NCBI GenBank assembly: GCA_015061765.1
Contig: SUVZ01000156.1
Coordinates: 1-8,032, forward strand
DNA from: Lentisphaerota bacterium
Lineage (GTDB): Bacteria > Verrucomicrobiota > Kiritimatiellia > RFP12 > UBA1067
Direction: 5' to 3'
Length of the DNA stretch: 8,032 nt
Shown: one piece after another, positions 1 to 8,032 of the stretch
How the letters are laid out: every line of letters begins with the position of its first letter
Position numbering within the stretch: the first letter of the stretch is position 1
Program-made: the position numbers and the translations under genes
Notes under the pieces: model-generated
The model's input: only the letters and a program-made list of their open reading frames with translations
Databases searched by the model: none
What the model was told of the DNA's origin: nothing

Positions 1-1442
<1,442 letters not shown>

Positions 1443-1450
1443 TGTTTCAT

Positions 1451-1454
1451 CTCC
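1451..1454 (-). promoter_or_regulatory. Shine-Dalgarno GGAG deciding the start of the 186-aa gene
   Basis: GGAG on the minus strand, just after the TAA (1458-1456) of the 1145-aa gene and 8 nt before the ATG at 1442. It supports a 186-residue product rather than the 204-residue extension starting at 1496, whose first 13 codons lie wholly or partly within the end of the upstream gene. The short distance suggests translational coupling of the two genes. Confidence 0.7.
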
Positions 1455-1455
1455 A

Positions 1456-4400
1456 TTATTGATCATTATCTTCCACCGCGACAAAACCTGCGGCACGACG
1501 CATGTTCACTTCGCCCATCGTCTGCCGCCCGTCCGGCGCGACAGTCACGGTCCAGTCGAACTCCAGAGGACAGTTCTCAGGATTCGAGACGCGGAGCGTC
1601 ACATCGCCATTGTCAAGTTTGCGCAGATCTATCCTGACCTGCGAGTGTTCATTGGCCTGCACTCCATGGATCGCCGCCATGTCGCGCAACGGCGCCAGAC
1701 AGCCCTGCCCCAGCCCGAGGATCAAGGAGTCGCCCTGCTTCGCATGCCCAACTCCGCACAGTTTCCAGATATAGATGCCCAGCAAACGTGTTAGACTTGA
1801 CTGATTCCCCGAGTTGTAGTTGGACAGCTGTTTCGCATCCATGCCGACAGGCAGGGACGAGACGGAGGCATCAGACCCGTCCGGAAAATGGAACGTAAAT
1901 ACGGATCCCGGTGCGATCTTGGCTGTGCGACCGTCCGCTGCATAGCCGTAGGTCATCCGGTTGAGGTCTTTTGCCAGTTCGCCAAGCGCGGTGCTGGCGT
2001 TGCCGCCGACCTTCTGGTAGACCACAGGCTCGAACGGATTGAGAACCTTGTCGTCCGCCCCCGTGCGACGTTCGCCCAACGCCACAGAAAACGCGTCCTC
2101 GACAGACATGGAATACTTCGACAGAAGCACATAGACCGGCCCCGTCATCTCTGCGACCTTCGGGTTCCTTTCAGAATTCTCGTCGACATACCGTTTCACA
2201 CCGTCCATGATGGCGTTCGCAAAACAGCTTCGCACATTGGAGGCCGGAGTCCTCTCCGTAAACGGAACATGTGCGTCCCTGCCCATGATTTCGGTGTATG
2301 CGGACACCGCAGTCAGCCTGCCGCGCGAATGGAGACGCAATATCCCCTCCCGGTGCGCAACAAGCCTGTTGAAGAGCATTATGTCGGTTGATTCGCGAAA
2401 TGCCTTGAGTGCGGCGATCATCGGCCGGCGGAACTCCACCGGCATGGACAGGAGCGAATGCGTAATGCCTGCCGCACCGAATCCCCAGCGGGCAAAATCA
2501 AGATACGCATTGCCGGACGCCAACCCCTTCTCGAAATCCTTCAATGAAGGAAGCCTCCTGCCTGATGCGGCAAGATCATTCAATTCTTCGAATACGAGCC
2601 GTTCGACGGCCCCCTTGTAGTTCGAGGGGATCGTCGGCGCATCACCTTTCGACAATGCGTCAAAAGCCTTGTCGAAAGCAGTCATAAGCTCCTTGCAATG
2701 CGCATATGTCGACTGATCGGCAAGAAGCGCCGGATAGGAAAGGAGGCGGCGGGACGGAGCTTGGCCGTTCGCCATAGCGATATAGGCATCCGACGCAGAG
2801 CCAAGGATCGCCATCTCGTATCCGGCGATAGACTCGAACATTCTCGTTTCGCTGCCAGTCAGCCCCAGCTTCCCGGGTATCTGCGAAATGTCGTACCGGG
2901 CCTTCCCCTCTTCATCAAGAGGCGGCGTAAGCCTGTGGACAATGGCGACGGACACGGCCGCATCCAGCGACACCGTCCCCATGCCGGAGAAGGCGGACGT
3001 CGCCAGTCCGGAGATTCTGTCAATCTCCGTCCGCGGCACGCATATCTCCGTCACAGCGTCAAGTCTTGTATCCGGACCCGTCATCATCTGGTTCTGCTCG
3101 TCATAGAGTATTCCATCCAACCGGTAGGACGCATCACTCCTGACGATCCAATCCCCGGTTTCGGTCTCGGAGACGGTAAACAACCGCATTCCTTCACCCG
3201 ACCTGATCAAGTACATCGGACCGTGTCCGTCGCCACTGCACACGGCGGGGGCCGTTTCCTGCGCAATCTTCTCCGTCTCCTGCGAAATGAGGGACATGAG
3301 AAGCCATGCCTTGTTCCTGGTTGCGTCATCCAGCCCTGCATACGTTGCACCGGGGTCGCCCGCCACATATTTGGCAACTTCCTCGCGCGCCAGCCTGAAA
3401 TCGCTCGGCAAGCTGACGCCGTTCGGCAAAACAACCTTCATGGATCGGTTGATGTCCTTTTCGAACATGGTGATTTCGCCCGACGCGAATCTGTGCATGG
3501 AAAGGGAAAAATCCTCATTCATGCGCACTTTGCCCTGTTCGTTTATGCGGTTGCGCAGATAGGTATCTGGATCGACAGATCCATCCGGCGACTCCTGTTG
3601 CCCGAACTGGAGCGTCTTCATCAGGTTGCGCCGGGACGAAACGATTCTGTCGCCATCCCGTCCCGCCGAACCGATGTACATCGTCTCGACCGGATAATCG
3701 CCGAGCACCTTCAGGGGCATCTCCGAGAAATCGCAGCGGCGATTCCCGGCGTCAATCCGTTCTGCAGGACGTCCAAGCGATTTCTGGAGAGATTCAACCA
3801 TCGCATCGTATATCTTGATGCTGTTGATCGCCTCCCGGCCGCCCACATCCTCGTAGAAGAGCCGGAGATTCGTCCCCGCTCCGCCTGTCAGCCTGTCAAG
3901 CAGCGCCTCGCGGTCAGGCTGCGGCAAGGAGGCCGCAAAATCCCCGTATATGAAATTGAGAGCGCTGAGCATACCGTCCGAATCGTCCAGACCGGCCCCT
4001 TCCGGATAGGAGATGCCGCCGTTCGCAACCGTCGCGAACAGATTCTTCAGCATCTGGTGCAGATCCGAGGCAAGGTCGCGTCCGCCGTCGCCCAGCATCC
4101 GCACAATGCCCGGGTCGATCCTTGCGGCCGCCTCGTGCAGCGCTTTCATGACGCCGGGCCCGACCACGCTTGACATCGCCTTCATGATGCCTATGCCGCG
4201 AGCAATGATGCCGGTGCCGGGATTCATGCGGTCGAGTTCCCGCAGTTCTTCTAGAACAGGGCCCGCCTTCTGCACGAGAGCCCTGGCCTTCTCGGGCGTA
4301 TCCACCGCATCTGGCCTTCGGGCGAGAATGTCCGCCGCCAGATCGATGGCGTCAGGATCGCCGCCGCTCGCCTCGGTGACTGCAGAAAGCGTTTCGCATA

Positions 4401-4893
4401 GATTGTCGAGCACGAGAGACAGATTGACATTGCCGACATCCCCTCCTGCGGCACTGACGATGCCGTAATAAGCACCGTTCATATACGACATGATGTCTCC
4501 CACGTGATCACGCCATCCCGCCGGAAGCTCCCTGTTGGCGAGATGAACGGAAAAGCGCTCCAACAGAAGTCTCTTCTGAGACTCGGGCGTCGTAAGAGAG
4601 TCAAGATGATCAATTATGCTCTTGATTCTCGAGGAATTCACATTCTTGCCGTCTCCGACGGCAGATAGAAGTTCAGCGGCCTTTTCCCGGACTCCGAAAT
4701 ACCGGGGATCGGTGCACACTGCTTTTTTGATTGCATCCAGCGTCTCTCGATTTACGACCTTCGCCGCCTTTGTTCCGAAGAAACCCGCTATCGAATGCAG
4801 TCTGCCTGCATTGCCGACAGACGCACCGCCGTCTGTCAGGACAACCGTCTTGTTCGAGGCAAGTCCGCGAAGCATATCTACAGAAATGGACAT
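1456..4893 (-). CDS. Large 1145-aa protein of unrecognised family; candidate secreted effector
   Basis: I do not recognise a named family. The protein is soluble in appearance: no signal peptide, no clear membrane segment, no obvious nucleotide-binding or catalytic motif. By reading, residues 1-30 are Ser/Thr/Gly-rich. Residues 31-300 are mainly helical; within them 48-100 has a compact amphipathic pattern (ETLDAIKKAVCTDPRYFGVR and onward), and 220-250 is Gly/Ala-rich. Residues 340-630 mix helices with strands (e.g. GPMYLIRSGEGMRLFTVSE, 558-576). Residues 680-960 are helical. Residues 990-1135 form a probable separate C-terminal domain: a helix (1033-1049), a Gly-rich turn GLGQGCLAPLR (1060-1070), then alternating strands containing VRIDLRKL, DVTLRVS and DWTVTVAPDG. 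The ATG at 4893 has a strong Shine-Dalgarno, AAGGAGA (4907-4901), at 7-nt spacing. It sits between two paralogous small genes, 40 nt after one and 13 nt before the other, so all three are probably co-transcribed. Its N-terminus (MSISV) resembles that of the 169-aa protein (MSIES). Secretion as an effector is inferred only from this setting. Confidence 0.9.
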   Translation of the reverse strand: MSISVDMLRGLASNKTVVLTDGGASVGNAGRLHSIAGFFGTKAAKVVNRETLDAIKKAVCTDPRYFGVREKAAELLSAVGDGKNVNSSRIKSIIDHLDSLTTPESQKRLLLERFSVHLANRELPAGWRDHVGDIMSYMNGAYYGIVSAAGGDVGNVNLSLVLDNLCETLSAVTEASGGDPDAIDLAADILARRPDAVDTPEKARALVQKAGPVLEELRELDRMNPGTGIIARGIGIMKAMSSVVGPGVMKALHEAAARIDPGIVRMLGDGGRDLASDLHQMLKNLFATVANGGISYPEGAGLDDSDGMLSALNFIYGDFAASLPQPDREALLDRLTGGAGTNLRLFYEDVGGREAINSIKIYDAMVESLQKSLGRPAERIDAGNRRCDFSEMPLKVLGDYPVETMYIGSAGRDGDRIVSSRRNLMKTLQFGQQESPDGSVDPDTYLRNRINEQGKVRMNEDFSLSMHRFASGEITMFEKDINRSMKVVLPNGVSLPSDFRLAREEVAKYVAGDPGATYAGLDDATRNKAWLLMSLISQETEKIAQETAPAVCSGDGHGPMYLIRSGEGMRLFTVSETETGDWIVRSDASYRLDGILYDEQNQMMTGPDTRLDAVTEICVPRTEIDRISGLATSAFSGMGTVSLDAAVSVAIVHRLTPPLDEEGKARYDISQIPGKLGLTGSETRMFESIAGYEMAILGSASDAYIAMANGQAPSRRLLSYPALLADQSTYAHCKELMTAFDKAFDALSKGDAPTIPSNYKGAVERLVFEELNDLAASGRRLPSLKDFEKGLASGNAYLDFARWGFGAAGITHSLLSMPVEFRRPMIAALKAFRESTDIMLFNRLVAHREGILRLHSRGRLTAVSAYTEIMGRDAHVPFTERTPASNVRSCFANAIMDGVKRYVDENSERNPKVAEMTGPVYVLLSKYSMSVEDAFSVALGERRTGADDKVLNPFEPVVYQKVGGNASTALGELAKDLNRMTYGYAADGRTAKIAPGSVFTFHFPDGSDASVSSLPVGMDAKQLSNYNSGNQSSLTRLLGIYIWKLCGVGHAKQGDSLILGLGQGCLAPLRDMAAIHGVQANEHSQVRIDLRKLDNGDVTLRVSNPENCPLEFDWTVTVAPDGRQTMGEVNMRRAAGFVAVEDNDQ

Positions 4894-4933
4894 TGATCAG
4901 TCTCCTTTCTTTCCACAGGTCCCGTCTGCCGTG

Positions 4934-5443
4934 TCACAGCATCTTCGCCGCCGTATTGAGTTTCGAATTTCCAATCGCCTTGACGATGTTCGACGAAGTG
5001 TTGAACGTCATGTCGCGCCGGTTGATAAGCGTCTGCATGTCGATCATGTCCTCCTGCGCCTGCTGGGTCATGGCCACAAGCCTTTCCTTGATGGCGGCTA
5101 TCGCCTGCATGCGCCGCTCGTAGGAATCGAGGCTGTCCGGCAATCCGGCGACTCCGACCACGTCCGCAAGATAGGATTTGGCCGCCGCCCAGTCGGACAG
5201 CGCCTCGTCGGCAATCTGCTGCATGCAGGTCGCGGCATTCTCCAGCATCTCTGTGCCGACGCTCATCATGTTCATCTTGTTCACGCTCTGCTCCTCTAGC
5301 GCGCCCGCGGCGCGGATGCACACCGCCGCGACAAGCTGGGCAACCGTAAGATTGCCGGCCGTCTCGGTGGAATACAGATTTATCGCCTCGCCTCCGGCCG
5401 GAGCATATCTGTTCACCGCAATCTGAGTTGACTCTATCGACAT
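4934..5443 (-). CDS. Helical protein, paralogue of the 186-aa protein; possible EspA/SseB-like secreted filament protein
   Basis: 169 residues and the first gene of the three-gene locus. Layout: a Ser/Thr-containing N-terminus with no signal peptide (MSIESTQIAV); a hydrophobic helix at 32-50 (LTVAQLVAAVCIRAAGALE); a Met/Asn/Gln-rich helix to about residue 82; a middle section with AKSYLADVVGVAGLPDS (88-104); and a long C-terminal helix (107-157) with MIDMQTLINRRDM (133-145) followed by FNTSSNIVKA. The last two blocks match those of the 186-aa protein without gaps, and even the YL...GV/GI...P spacing of the middle section is echoed. The architecture resembles type III secretion filament or translocator proteins such as EspA and SseB. 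Alternatively this is an unrelated self-assembling helical family. The ATG at 5443 has AAAGG (5453-5449) at 5-nt spacing. The next gene starts 40 nt beyond its stop. Confidence 0.87.
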   Translation of the reverse strand: MSIESTQIAVNRYAPAGGEAINLYSTETAGNLTVAQLVAAVCIRAAGALEEQSVNKMNMMSVGTEMLENAATCMQQIADEALSDWAAAKSYLADVVGVAGLPDSLDSYERRMQAIAAIKERLVAMTQQAQEDMIDMQTLINRRDMTFNTSSNIVKAIGNSKLNTAAKML

Positions 5444-5469
5444 TTCAACCTTTCAGCTCTATGCAAGTC

Positions 5470-5486
5470 TGTGTTATCAATACACA
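5470..5486. repeat. Short inverted repeat upstream of the three-gene locus
   Basis: TGTGT and ACACA arms around a 7-nt AT-rich centre (TATCAAT), 27-43 bp upstream of the start of the 169-aa gene, in the 91-bp gap after the DUF2062 gene. It could be an operator or a leader hairpin, but 5-bp symmetry occurs by chance. The gap has no convincing sigma70 promoter and no intrinsic terminator, so read-through from the upstream operon or an alternative sigma factor is possible. Confidence 0.2.
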
Positions 5487-5534
5487 CCGAACGGGGAAAG
5501 GTTACAGCGGCCTCACATTTTCAGCAAGCGCGAC

Positions 5535-6032
5535 TCATGCAGTTTGACGGCGGTTCACATCAGGACCGCTCCGCCGTCGATAGGCACGAACCATCGCGAG
5601 AACCCCGAAGTATGCAATCGGTGTGGCAATGGCCGCGAGAAGAAACCCTCCGATAAAGAAGGATGCGATCAAATCTCCGGAAAGCTTCATAAGCGTAGCC
5701 CAATCCTGATGCGCGAGCACATCGTTCATCGCCCGGGTCACGGCGTCCCACGAAAGCGCCCTGCCTATGATGCGGCTGCCGACCCAGCATTGGGCGGGAT
5801 AGATGAAAATTATCGTTACCGGATTCGTTATGAGCGTTCCAGTGAGGGCTCCGATCTTGGAACACCGCAACAGAAACGAAAGAGGAAGCGCGACATATAT
5901 CTGAAACCCGAACGGTATCACGCTCCCGATGAATACACCCAAAGCCCACCCGCGGGCGATGAAACCCGCAGGCTTCTGCTCTTTGACGATCTTGTCGTAA
6001 AGAGCGGAGAGCCTTTCCTTAATCCAACGCAT
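5535..6032 (-). CDS. DUF2062 family membrane protein
   Basis: 165-residue integral inner-membrane protein of unknown function. A basic amphipathic N-terminus (1-27) is followed by a hydrophobic segment with the family-typical small-residue pattern GVFIGSVIPFGFQIYVALPL (32-51), the conserved stretch RCSKIGALTGTLITNPVT (56-73) running into a second membrane segment (to about 90), a polar loop (91-117), and a third membrane segment at 120-148 ending in a basic tail (RAYRRR). The G-x-x-x-G-F-x-P-like motif and the GT-x-I-x-NP-x-T motif are what identify DUF2062. The ATG at 6032 lies inside the end of the DUF1015 gene (14-bp overlap) and lacks a clear Shine-Dalgarno, so it is probably translated by coupling. 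The protein ends in a basic, polar tail. No specific role can be assigned. Confidence 0.9.
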   Translation of the reverse strand: MRWIKERLSALYDKIVKEQKPAGFIARGWALGVFIGSVIPFGFQIYVALPLSFLLRCSKIGALTGTLITNPVTIIFIYPAQCWVGSRIIGRALSWDAVTRAMNDVLAHQDWATLMKLSGDLIASFFIGGFLLAAIATPIAYFGVLAMVRAYRRRSGPDVNRRQTA

Positions 6033-7218
6033 GCACGAAGAGACCCGACCTCAACTTGGGTTCGAACCATGTGGACTTCGGGGGCATGACCTGTCCAGCG
6101 TCCGCTATGGACATCATCTCTTCGACAGACACTCCCTCCATGGAGAACGCAACCGCCGCATCGCCTGAATCGACCTTGGCCGCAAGCGCACTCTCGCCGC
6201 GAATGCCGCCCATGAACGAGATGCGCGGATCGGTACGGGGATCAGCCACGCCAAGAACCGGGGCGAGGAACCTATCCTGAAGGAAGGACACGTCAAGCGC
6301 GGAAACGGGATCGGCCCCTTCAGGCATCTCCCAGGAAAGCTCGTGCCACTCTCCCGCGATGTACATGCGGCAATGGCGTGGACCACCCGTGAAGACCTCT
6401 CTCGCCTTTTCAAGAACCTGTGCGGCATCAAGGCCGTTGAGATCGTGGACCAAACGGTTGTACGGCAGTATCTTCAACTGCGACGCAGGGAACACGACAG
6501 CCATGAACCATTTGGATTCGCCCTCGAAACCATGTTCCTTTGCATAGCGGCTCGCCGCCGCGCTGCGGTGGTGCCCATCGGCGATGTAGGCGGCGGGTAT
6601 CTGCGAGAAAAGCTCCTGAAGCTCGTCGGCAACGCAGGCGTTCCCGGCGGCAATCTTCCATACGGTGTGCTGGACGCCGTCCTCGGCCGTGAAATCGTAG
6701 AGAGGCTCGTTGCGGCACGCCTCGGCGACTATGTCGTTGATGGCTTTGCCTGCAGCATTCTCGTCGCGGTAGGTCAGAAACGCCGGACCCGTCTGCGCAC
6801 CGAGGATGCGAATGTGGTTGGTGCGGTCGTCCTCCTTGTCCTGACGGGTCTTCTCGTGCTGCTTGAGTATCCCGGCAAGATAGTCCTCCGTATCGAATAC
6901 CGCCACGACGCCAGTCTGTGCACGGCCGTTCATTATCTGGCGGTAAGCATAGAAGGTCTGCTCCGACTCCTGGATCAACGTACCGTCGGAACGAAGCGCA
7001 TCAAGGGCTTTGCGGGCCTGGGCGTACGCTTCCGGCGAAGAGCAGTCGGTCCCGTCCGGCATATCGATCTCAGGACGGGACACATGGAGAAAACTCTTGG
7101 GATTGCCGGAAGCGAGAGCGCGGGCCTCGGCAGTATCAACCACATCATACGGGACGGCAGCAACCTGAGCCGCACATTCCTGCGTGGGACGAACGGCTGC
7201 AAAAGGACGTATATTCAT
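6019..7218 (-). CDS. DUF1015 family protein
   Basis: 399 residues, full length for this family, cytosolic, biochemical role not established as far as I know. Recognisable family blocks: N-terminal RPFAAVRP (4-11) and VPYDVV (22-27); SFLHVSRPE (42-50); HEKT (121-124) inside a charged stretch; the diagnostic YIADGHHRSAA (211-221), which looks like a metal- or phosphate-binding or active-site loop; ILPYNRLVHDL (250-260); and the C-terminal MPPKSTWFEPKLRSGLFVH (378-396). In many clostridial and related genomes this family lies near serine-biosynthesis genes; here it instead sits between a surface repeat protein and a DUF2062 protein. The ATG at 7218 has GAGGT (7231-7227) at 8-nt spacing. It begins 11 nt after the previous stop and overlaps the next gene by 14 bp, so it is the middle gene of an operon. 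Confidence 0.95.
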   Translation of the reverse strand: MNIRPFAAVRPTQECAAQVAAVPYDVVDTAEARALASGNPKSFLHVSRPEIDMPDGTDCSSPEAYAQARKALDALRSDGTLIQESEQTFYAYRQIMNGRAQTGVVAVFDTEDYLAGILKQHEKTRQDKEDDRTNHIRILGAQTGPAFLTYRDENAAGKAINDIVAEACRNEPLYDFTAEDGVQHTVWKIAAGNACVADELQELFSQIPAAYIADGHHRSAAASRYAKEHGFEGESKWFMAVVFPASQLKILPYNRLVHDLNGLDAAQVLEKAREVFTGGPRHCRMYIAGEWHELSWEMPEGADPVSALDVSFLQDRFLAPVLGVADPRTDPRISFMGGIRGESALAAKVDSGDAAVAFSMEGVSVEEMMSIADAGQVMPPKSTWFEPKLRSGLFVHALD

Positions 7219-7226
7219 TGAACGCT

Positions 7227-7231
7227 ACCTC
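7227..7231 (-). promoter_or_regulatory. Shine-Dalgarno of the DUF1015 gene, overlapping the upstream stop codon
   Basis: The minus strand reads TGAGGT: the TGA stop (7232-7230) of the surface repeat gene shares its GA with the GAGGT ribosome-binding site, which is 8 nt from the ATG at 7218. Ribosomes finishing the first gene end on the initiation site of the second, a layout that favours coupled translation and fixes the DUF1015 start. Confidence 0.7.
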
Positions 7232-7829
7232 AGAAAGCGGGGGTACCGAAATACTCGAACCCGACATTGACGAGAGGAAGGAACGGGACATCAGAGGAGC
7301 GGATCACATTCACTGCGCCAACCTGTACACCATAGAGGGATTCGCTGCGGTTGATGAGACCGATCTGGAAGCCCGACACGGAATTGGCGACATTGATGAT
7401 GCCGACCTGAATGCCACGGATGGACTGCGCCTCGTTCCAGAGACCTATCTGGACACCGAGCAAATCAGAACGTCCAGCGGTGTTGTAGAAGCCGATCTGG
7501 AAGCCGGTCATAACATCCTCCGCCTCATTGCGGAGAAGGTTGAGCTGAAAGCCTTCCATGTAGCGGCAACGGCCGATGAGACCGAGATCAAAGCCGGTAA
7601 GACCCTCACAGGCACCGTAGACGCAGTTGAAACGCAAACCGATCACATCGATATTCTTTGTGGAATTGAACGCGAAGCACACCGGCCAGGGAGCCTTCTC
7701 CGCCTTCACTTCACGAGCCGGCTGCTGAACGGCAGGCACTGCCTTAGCTGACTCGGCATCCGCCTTGGGAGCTTCCTGAGCCCAAGCGCATGCCGCAACC
7801 ATCGCCAAAGAGAACATCATTTTTTTCAT
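7230..7829 (-). CDS. LA_2272-like surface repeat protein with signal peptide
   Basis: 199-residue exported protein. A signal peptide is clear: basic start MKKMM, hydrophobic core, and probable cleavage after AWA (residues 15-17). Then comes a low-complexity Ala/Lys/Glu/Pro linker (18-47) and a repeat domain. The repeat is built on G-[FVI]-[QD]-[LIV]-G-[LIF]-x-N, with Gly starts at residues 64, 79, 93, 109, 125, 139, 153 and 167, i.e. eight units of 14-16 residues, the last four being the most regular (e.g. GVQIGLWNEAQS, GIQVGIINVANS, GFQIGLINRSES). The chain ends in an aromatic residue (GTPAF). This pattern is that of the LA_2272 surface repeat family, thought to be at the cell surface or outer membrane; an antiparallel beta structure is likely, function unknown. 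The ATG at 7829 has AAGGA (7841-7837) at 7-nt spacing. It is the first gene of the operon with DUF1015 and DUF2062. Confidence 0.88.
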   Translation of the reverse strand: MKKMMFSLAMVAACAWAQEAPKADAESAKAVPAVQQPAREVKAEKAPWPVCFAFNSTKNIDVIGLRFNCVYGACEGLTGFDLGLIGRCRYMEGFQLNLLRNEAEDVMTGFQIGFYNTAGRSDLLGVQIGLWNEAQSIRGIQVGIINVANSVSGFQIGLINRSESLYGVQVGAVNVIRSSDVPFLPLVNVGFEYFGTPAF

Positions 7830-7871
7830 TTCGGTATCCTTCTATTTCCTAATGAGCTGAAAACGAGGTGT

Positions 7872-7900
7872 AGTATATGCTATTTTGCCTTCAAGGGCAA
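7872..7900 (-). promoter_or_regulatory. Sigma70-type promoter of the surface repeat / DUF1015 / DUF2062 operon
   Basis: Minus-strand -35 TTGCCC (7900-7895) and -10 TATACT (7877-7872), spacer exactly 17 bp. The -10 box is identical to that of gapA. The predicted transcription start is near 7865, giving a leader of about 35 nt. An inverted repeat TTGCC-6 nt-GGCAA (7885-7900) covers the -35 box and the adjacent spacer, so a repressor could bind there; that is speculative. Confidence 0.7.
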
Positions 7901-7947
7901 TGAAAAAATGCTATGAAAAACGCCAAGTTATCTACACGTCATCTCCA

Positions 7948-7980
7948 GAAGTAAATGCAAGTTCCACTTGCATTTACTTC
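7948..7980. repeat. Perfect 14-bp inverted repeat with 5-nt loop
   Basis: Arms GAAGTAAATGCAAG (7948-7961) and CTTGCATTTACTTC (7967-7980) are exact reverse complements around TTCCA. Neither side is followed by a run of T, so it is not a textbook intrinsic terminator, though the position just before an operon promoter and after a possible gene end fits a transcript-end hairpin on the minus strand. It could also be one copy of a dispersed palindromic repeat or a regulatory binding site. Confidence 0.85.
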
Positions 7981-7986
7981 CTAAGT

Positions 7987-8031
7987 TTATTGGGTAGTAT
8001 TGATAGTGGTGCCTTTTCCCTTCATTCCTTC
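7987..8031 (-). CDS. Possible C-terminal end of a gene entering from the right
   Basis: On the minus strand, the frame from 8031 gives EGMKGKGTTINTTQ and then TAA (7989-7987), followed 6 nt later by the perfect hairpin at 7948-7980. A gene end directly followed by a hairpin would be a natural arrangement. With only 14 codons this is weak, and a second minus-strand frame is open as far as about 7928, running through the hairpin. No family can be named. Confidence 0.2.
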   Translation of the reverse strand, partial: EGMKGKGTTINTTQ

Positions 8032-8032
8032 C

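Noticed and set aside
2698..4173. 491-codon open frame on the plus strand
   Set aside because: It lies entirely antisense to the 1145-aa gene, which has a strong ribosome-binding site and sensible protein composition. The plus-strand product is rich in Arg/His with no recognisable motif; long antisense frames are common in GC-rich coding DNA.
5499..5527. Candidate promoter TTGCTG - 17 bp - TAACCT (minus strand) before the 169-aa gene
   Set aside because: The spacing is ideal but the -10 box matches the consensus at only three of six positions, unlike the two TATACT boxes elsewhere in the window.
6343..7221. 292-codon open frame on the plus strand
   Set aside because: Antisense to the securely identified DUF1015 gene; the translation shows no family features.
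6918..7751. 277-codon plus-strand open frame spanning the junction of two genes
   Set aside because: Antisense to both DUF1015 and the repeat protein. Its Asp/Glu/Thr-rich periodic look is the complement of the 14-16 residue repeats of the real gene.
7928..8032. Second minus-strand open frame of about 34 codons from the right edge
   Set aside because: It would run through the perfect inverted repeat and stop beyond it. The alternative frame stopping at 7987 just before the hairpin is more natural, and neither is long enough to judge.

Overview
The window is a gene-dense piece of bacterial chromosome in which every gene I can support lies on the minus strand, so the biological reading direction is right to left. 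It contains six complete genes, one partial gene (gapA) at the left edge, and a doubtful gene remnant at the right edge. Start sites have Shine-Dalgarno sequences, two good sigma70-type promoters are visible (both with a TATACT -10 box), and the intergenic gaps are short. The mix of genes (bacterial GAPDH, an LA_2272-type surface repeat protein, DUF1015 and DUF2062 proteins, and a locus resembling type III secretion substrates) would fit a Gram-negative, host-associated bacterium, perhaps of the Lentisphaerota/Kiritimatiellota/Verrucomicrobiota group. That placement is a guess from gene content and I cannot confirm it without a search.

Layout in transcription order. (1) 8032-7830: a possible gene end, a perfect 14-bp inverted repeat with a 5-nt loop, and a promoter. 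(2) 7829-5535: a tightly packed three-gene operon encoding an exported LA_2272-like surface repeat protein, a DUF1015 protein and a DUF2062 membrane protein. The DUF1015 ribosome-binding site overlaps the preceding stop codon, and DUF1015 and DUF2062 overlap by 14 bp. (3) 5534-5444: a 91-bp gap with no convincing promoter. (4) 5443-882: a three-gene locus made of a 169-aa helical protein, a 1145-aa protein of no family I recognise, and a 186-aa protein that is a divergent paralogue of the 169-aa one. (5) 881-760: an intergenic region with an inverted repeat, a strong promoter and a leader hairpin serving gapA. (6) 759-1: gapA, cut off by the left edge after 253 codons.

The most interesting part is region 4. 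The two small proteins share a hydrophobic helix near the N-terminus and a helical C-terminal signature (11 of 24 ungapped identities), separated by a variable middle. This layout resembles the EspA/SseB-type filament or translocator proteins of type III secretion systems. They flank a large, soluble, signal-peptide-free protein that could be a secreted effector. If that is right, this is an orphan secretion-substrate island of a type not commonly described, placed next to housekeeping glycolysis. The link to type III secretion is inference from sequence pattern only; no secretion apparatus gene is in the window.
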